Assembly: GCF_018131075.1 (NCBI RefSeq)
Contig: NZ_JAFCLS010000026.1
Coordinates: 57,346-121,345, forward strand
From: Bradyrhizobium sp. JYMT SZCCT0428
Lineage (GTDB): Bacteria; Pseudomonadota; Alphaproteobacteria; Rhizobiales; Xanthobacteraceae
Direction of reading: 5' to 3'
Length of the DNA: 64,000 bases
A program made the translations under genes and the position numbers. Shown piece after piece: positions 61,449-64,000 of this stretch; within the stretch, counting starts at the first letter, position 1, and each line of letters opens with the position of its first letter. The notes below the pieces were generated by a model. That model saw only the letters and a program-made list of their open reading frames with translations. It was not told the origin of the DNA and did no database searches.

Positions 61449-63509
61449 TCAGGCTACTTCTCGATGAGGAGCATCCGCAGGCAGCGGATACATTTCCTTG
61501 AACGGCGACGGCTTCCCGATTGCATACCCCTGCGCATAGTCGACACCGATTTCGCGCAGGGCTGGGAGTATCTCGTCGTTCTCGACGAATTCGGCAACCG
61601 TGCTCTTACCCATCACCTTGGCGACGTGAACGATCATTTCGACCATCGCCCGGTCCATCTTGCTGTTCAGCATTTCCCTGACGAAGCTGCCATCGATCTT
61701 GATGTAGTCGACCGGGAGGTGCTTCAAGTACGAGAAGGACGACATACCGGTGCCGAAATCGTCAAGTGAGAAGCGGCAGCCCAATTTCTTCAACGCCTCG
61801 ATAAGCCGCTTGGCGCTGTGCATATCGGCGATCGCGCTGGTTTCGGTGATCTCGAAACAGATCATTCCGGGCGGCACCCGGTAAATATCGAATTGCCGGC
61901 GTACATATTCAACGAAATCATCGTCGCCGAACGTCGCGCCGGAGAGATTGATGGCGCAGCTCGATAGTTGGGTCGGTTCGGAGCAACTCAACCGTTCGGC
62001 GATCAAGGCAAATGCGTTTCGGATGACCCAGCGATCGATCAGCGGCATCAGGCCGTAGCGCTCCGCCGCCGGCATAAAGCTGCCGGGCTGGACCAATTTT
62101 CCGTCTTCGTCGCGCAACCTGAGCAGCAACTCGACATGGGAACGATCCTGCTCAGCCTTGTTGAGCGAGCGAATTTCCTGCGCGAACAGACAGAACCGTT
62201 GTTCATCAAGCCCATTCCTGATCCTCTGCACCCAGGCCATTTCACCGACGCGCTCGACCAGTTCGGCATCGCTGGGATGGTAGACCTGAATGCGATTGCG
62301 TCCCTTCTCCTTTGCCATGTAGCAGGCCATGTCGGCCGCCCGCAGCGTTGCCTCCATGGCGTTGGCCTCGGCGACATGCACGAGACCCACGCTGACGCTG
62401 ATATTGAAGGAGCATGCATTCCAGACGAACCTCAGCTCCTGCACGGCAAGCCGGAGGCGTTCCGCAATCGCGACCGCCGAACCGGCGTCGCAGTCCTGCA
62501 ACAGAACGCCAAACTCGTCGCCGCCCAATCGCGCCAGCAGGCCGACGCCGCGAAGATTCTCCCGCAACAACGCCGACGTATGTCTTAGCAATTGATCCCC
62601 GGCGGCATGACCACAGGTGTCGTTGACGACCTTGAACTGGTCGAGGTCGAGGAACATCAGGGAATGCTCGCTGGGCTGCTGGGACAGCCGGTCGAGCGCC
62701 GCTCCAAGGCGGGTTTCGAATTCGCGACGATTGACCAGGCCCGTCAAGGCGTCATGCGATGCCTCCCAGGACAGCTTTGCGAGGAACTCCTGTTCGGCAG
62801 CCTCGAAGCGCAATCGCTGCTTCAGCATTTTTCGCGTATGCCAGACAATCAGCGAAACCAGCGACATCGCCGTCAGCAGATTTGCCACCGTCAGCACGGA
62901 CTTGAGAAACCGCGAGCCTTCTCCAAGATTCTCCGAGAAGGCGCTTGCATGGGGCGCGAGCCGCCGATCGATGAAATCGATTTGCTCCTTGTGGAAGGCT
63001 GCACGCCCGGCGGCCGCGGGACCGCTGGACAACTCCTCATGCAGAAGGTCGCCAAGCGACACCAGCTGATCCAGAAATGGATCCGTCCCTCTCCAGTGCC
63101 GGATCGCCGTTTTGACATATGGGCCGTGCTGGAAATAGCGGAAGAGCCGGATCATTCCTGGAATATCGGCGGGATGATTTCCACCTCCCAGCAGGCCGTC
63201 CCGGGCGGCATCCAGATCGGGGGTCGGCTGTTCCAGCGCGCGTCGTGCGACCCGGTCGCTGAGCGGAACGGCGATCGCCTTCTTGAACCGGTCGAAGGAC
63301 TCTTCGTCAGCGGTCTGGGAGTAAACCGAGAGAAAGTGGATGGCGTCTTTTTGGCTCTTCGACCACATGCCCTCGCCGCCGACAAAGGCGCGAACCGACG
63401 AGAGCAGCTCCAGACTAAGGCCGGCCAGAAGCCCCTGAAAAATCACAACCGCCACGAAGGGCGCTACAAGCCGCAAAAGGCGATTTTTGCCGCGCGTGGG
63501 ACCCATCAT
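61449..63509 (-). CDS. Membrane-bound GGDEF-EAL protein
   Basis: This 686-residue protein starts at ATG 63509 (next Met 63506). There is a transmembrane helix at about 12-32, a periplasmic helical domain of about 180 residues, a second helix at about 213-232, then GGDEF (about 265-420; FLDLDQFKVVND and RLGGDEFG intact) and EAL (about 435-680). In the EAL domain the signature reads VELLLRL, so the middle residue differs, but CAINLSGATF, FEITETS, DDFGTG, KIDGSF and AEFVEN are present. It could both make and break cyclic di-GMP, or one domain could sense. It converges on the regR gene. Confidence 0.9.
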   Translation of the reverse strand: MMGPTRGKNRLLRLVAPFVAVVIFQGLLAGLSLELLSSVRAFVGGEGMWSKSQKDAIHFLSVYSQTADEESFDRFKKAIAVPLSDRVARRALEQPTPDLDAARDGLLGGGNHPADIPGMIRLFRYFQHGPYVKTAIRHWRGTDPFLDQLVSLGDLLHEELSSGPAAAGRAAFHKEQIDFIDRRLAPHASAFSENLGEGSRFLKSVLTVANLLTAMSLVSLIVWHTRKMLKQRLRFEAAEQEFLAKLSWEASHDALTGLVNRREFETRLGAALDRLSQQPSEHSLMFLDLDQFKVVNDTCGHAAGDQLLRHTSALLRENLRGVGLLARLGGDEFGVLLQDCDAGSAVAIAERLRLAVQELRFVWNACSFNISVSVGLVHVAEANAMEATLRAADMACYMAKEKGRNRIQVYHPSDAELVERVGEMAWVQRIRNGLDEQRFCLFAQEIRSLNKAEQDRSHVELLLRLRDEDGKLVQPGSFMPAAERYGLMPLIDRWVIRNAFALIAERLSCSEPTQLSSCAINLSGATFGDDDFVEYVRRQFDIYRVPPGMICFEITETSAIADMHSAKRLIEALKKLGCRFSLDDFGTGMSSFSYLKHLPVDYIKIDGSFVREMLNSKMDRAMVEMIVHVAKVMGKSTVAEFVENDEILPALREIGVDYAQGYAIGKPSPFKEMYPLPADAPHREVA

Positions 63510-64000
63510 TTGCGGTGCCTGATCTGTCCTTCTGCGCGAAACCGCGCGACGTTAGGGCCTGCTTTCGTTTGGCCCGATTGCGTTGCCTTTTGTCTGCTGA
63601 CCGCGCCGGTGTGGCGCTCACCTGATGTCCGCAGTACCAGCAGGATGTATTATTGGAGTAGGATTGGCGGCTTAAGATCGCGTGCGGCAGGGCCCACGCG
63701 CGCTATCTAAGATCCATCGTGGTGAAGGGCATGTGAACATCTCGACATCCAATTGCATTTCAATTTCATCGAATGCCCGTGCCCGCAAGTGTGCTGCGAT
63801 CAGAGTTCCGCCAGCGGAACTTAATGCGCATCTCGATTCAGTCTTCAAAGGGCAGACATGAATTCGCGATCTCGCCGCTGCTACGCGCGAAGTTTTGCAA
63901 GAGACCTTTCGCCATCTGAAAACAGAGGGCGCAGGGAAGACCGGGTGCGCGCTGCACCCGCGGTCTCGCGTGCGGTTTGCACAAAACAAAGTGCACACGA
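63510..64000. other. 491-base right-end region without a supported gene
   Basis: The first ~200 bases are the upstream region of the GGDEF-EAL gene. A frame opening at ATG 63858 stays open to the edge (47 codons), but its Arg/Ser-rich product (NSRSRRCYARSFARDLSPSE) looks like the translation of a non-coding repeat found in this bacterial group. The last ~100 bases (GCGCTGCACCCGCGGTCTCG and on) fit such a repeat. No RNA gene was recognised. Confidence 0.45.

Noticed and set aside
63858..64000. A plus-strand frame open to the right edge starting at ATG 63858
   Set aside because: Its Arg/Ser-rich product resembles the translation of a widespread non-coding repeat in this bacterial group; there is no ribosome site of note and no domain.

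Overview
The window is GC-rich with dense, operon-organised genes and a strong third-position GC bias. Gene content points to an alphaproteobacterium of the Bradyrhizobium / Nitrobacteraceae type: a RegS/RegR-like two-component pair, a Zur regulator, an intracellular PHA depolymerase, many branched-chain-amino-acid-type (HAAT) solute-binding proteins, protocatechuate 3,4-dioxygenase genes, and intergenic inverted repeats of the kind scattered through that family. The assignment is inference; no rRNA or tRNA gene is present to confirm it.

Layout. 0-5 kb: an exported caspase-like protein (cut by the left edge), a GFA-family protein, a tandem pair of small NTF2/lumazine-binding-like paralogues and a CPA1 cation/proton antiporter. 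5-15 kb: a Rieske oxygenase and a TauD-like dioxygenase, ispG, a sulfurtransferase, a DMT exporter with zur, a MarR-EmrA-EmrB efflux operon and a second DMT exporter. 15.7-35.4 kb: a long aromatic/hydroaromatic catabolic island. On the minus strand from 29.2 to 15.7 kb it runs TRAP transporter dctPQM, an AroQ-like protein, a protein of unknown family, a xylose-isomerase-like TIM barrel resembling 3-dehydroshikimate dehydratase, a LysR regulator, an AroE-family dehydrogenase with NAD-type residues, a HAAT ABC transporter (binding protein, livHMGF) and a tannase/feruloyl-esterase-family hydrolase. Divergent from it are a GntR/FCD regulator and a 3-ketosteroid-dehydrogenase-like flavoprotein. These face an intradiol dioxygenase, pcaG and pcaH, with pcaF beyond.

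35-50 kb: mutS, a frameshifted two-repeat gene, a membrane protein, an OsmC protein, an Ssu/Tau-like ABC transporter, glnD, and a DNA-alkylation repair pair (Ada-AlkA fusion plus Ogt). 50-64 kb: an orphan HAAT binding protein, a class A PBP, a YgjP-like metallopeptidase, PHA depolymerase, an ABC-2 exporter, the RegS/RegR-like pair and a membrane GGDEF-EAL protein.

How the genes may work together. The island supplies candidates for uptake (TRAP and ABC), ester hydrolysis (tannase-like), oxidation of quinate/shikimate (AroE-like), dehydration to protocatechuate (TIM barrel), ring cleavage (PcaGH) and the final thiolysis (PcaF). That would suit plant quinate, shikimate or chlorogenate-type esters. 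The weak link is the AroQ-like protein: two residues that bind 3-dehydroquinate in canonical type II dehydroquinases are replaced, so it may do something else. Together with the unrecognised 217-residue protein it is translated with, it is the most promising undescribed element in the window. Nothing here looks like CRISPR, prophage, insertion sequence or conjugative DNA.
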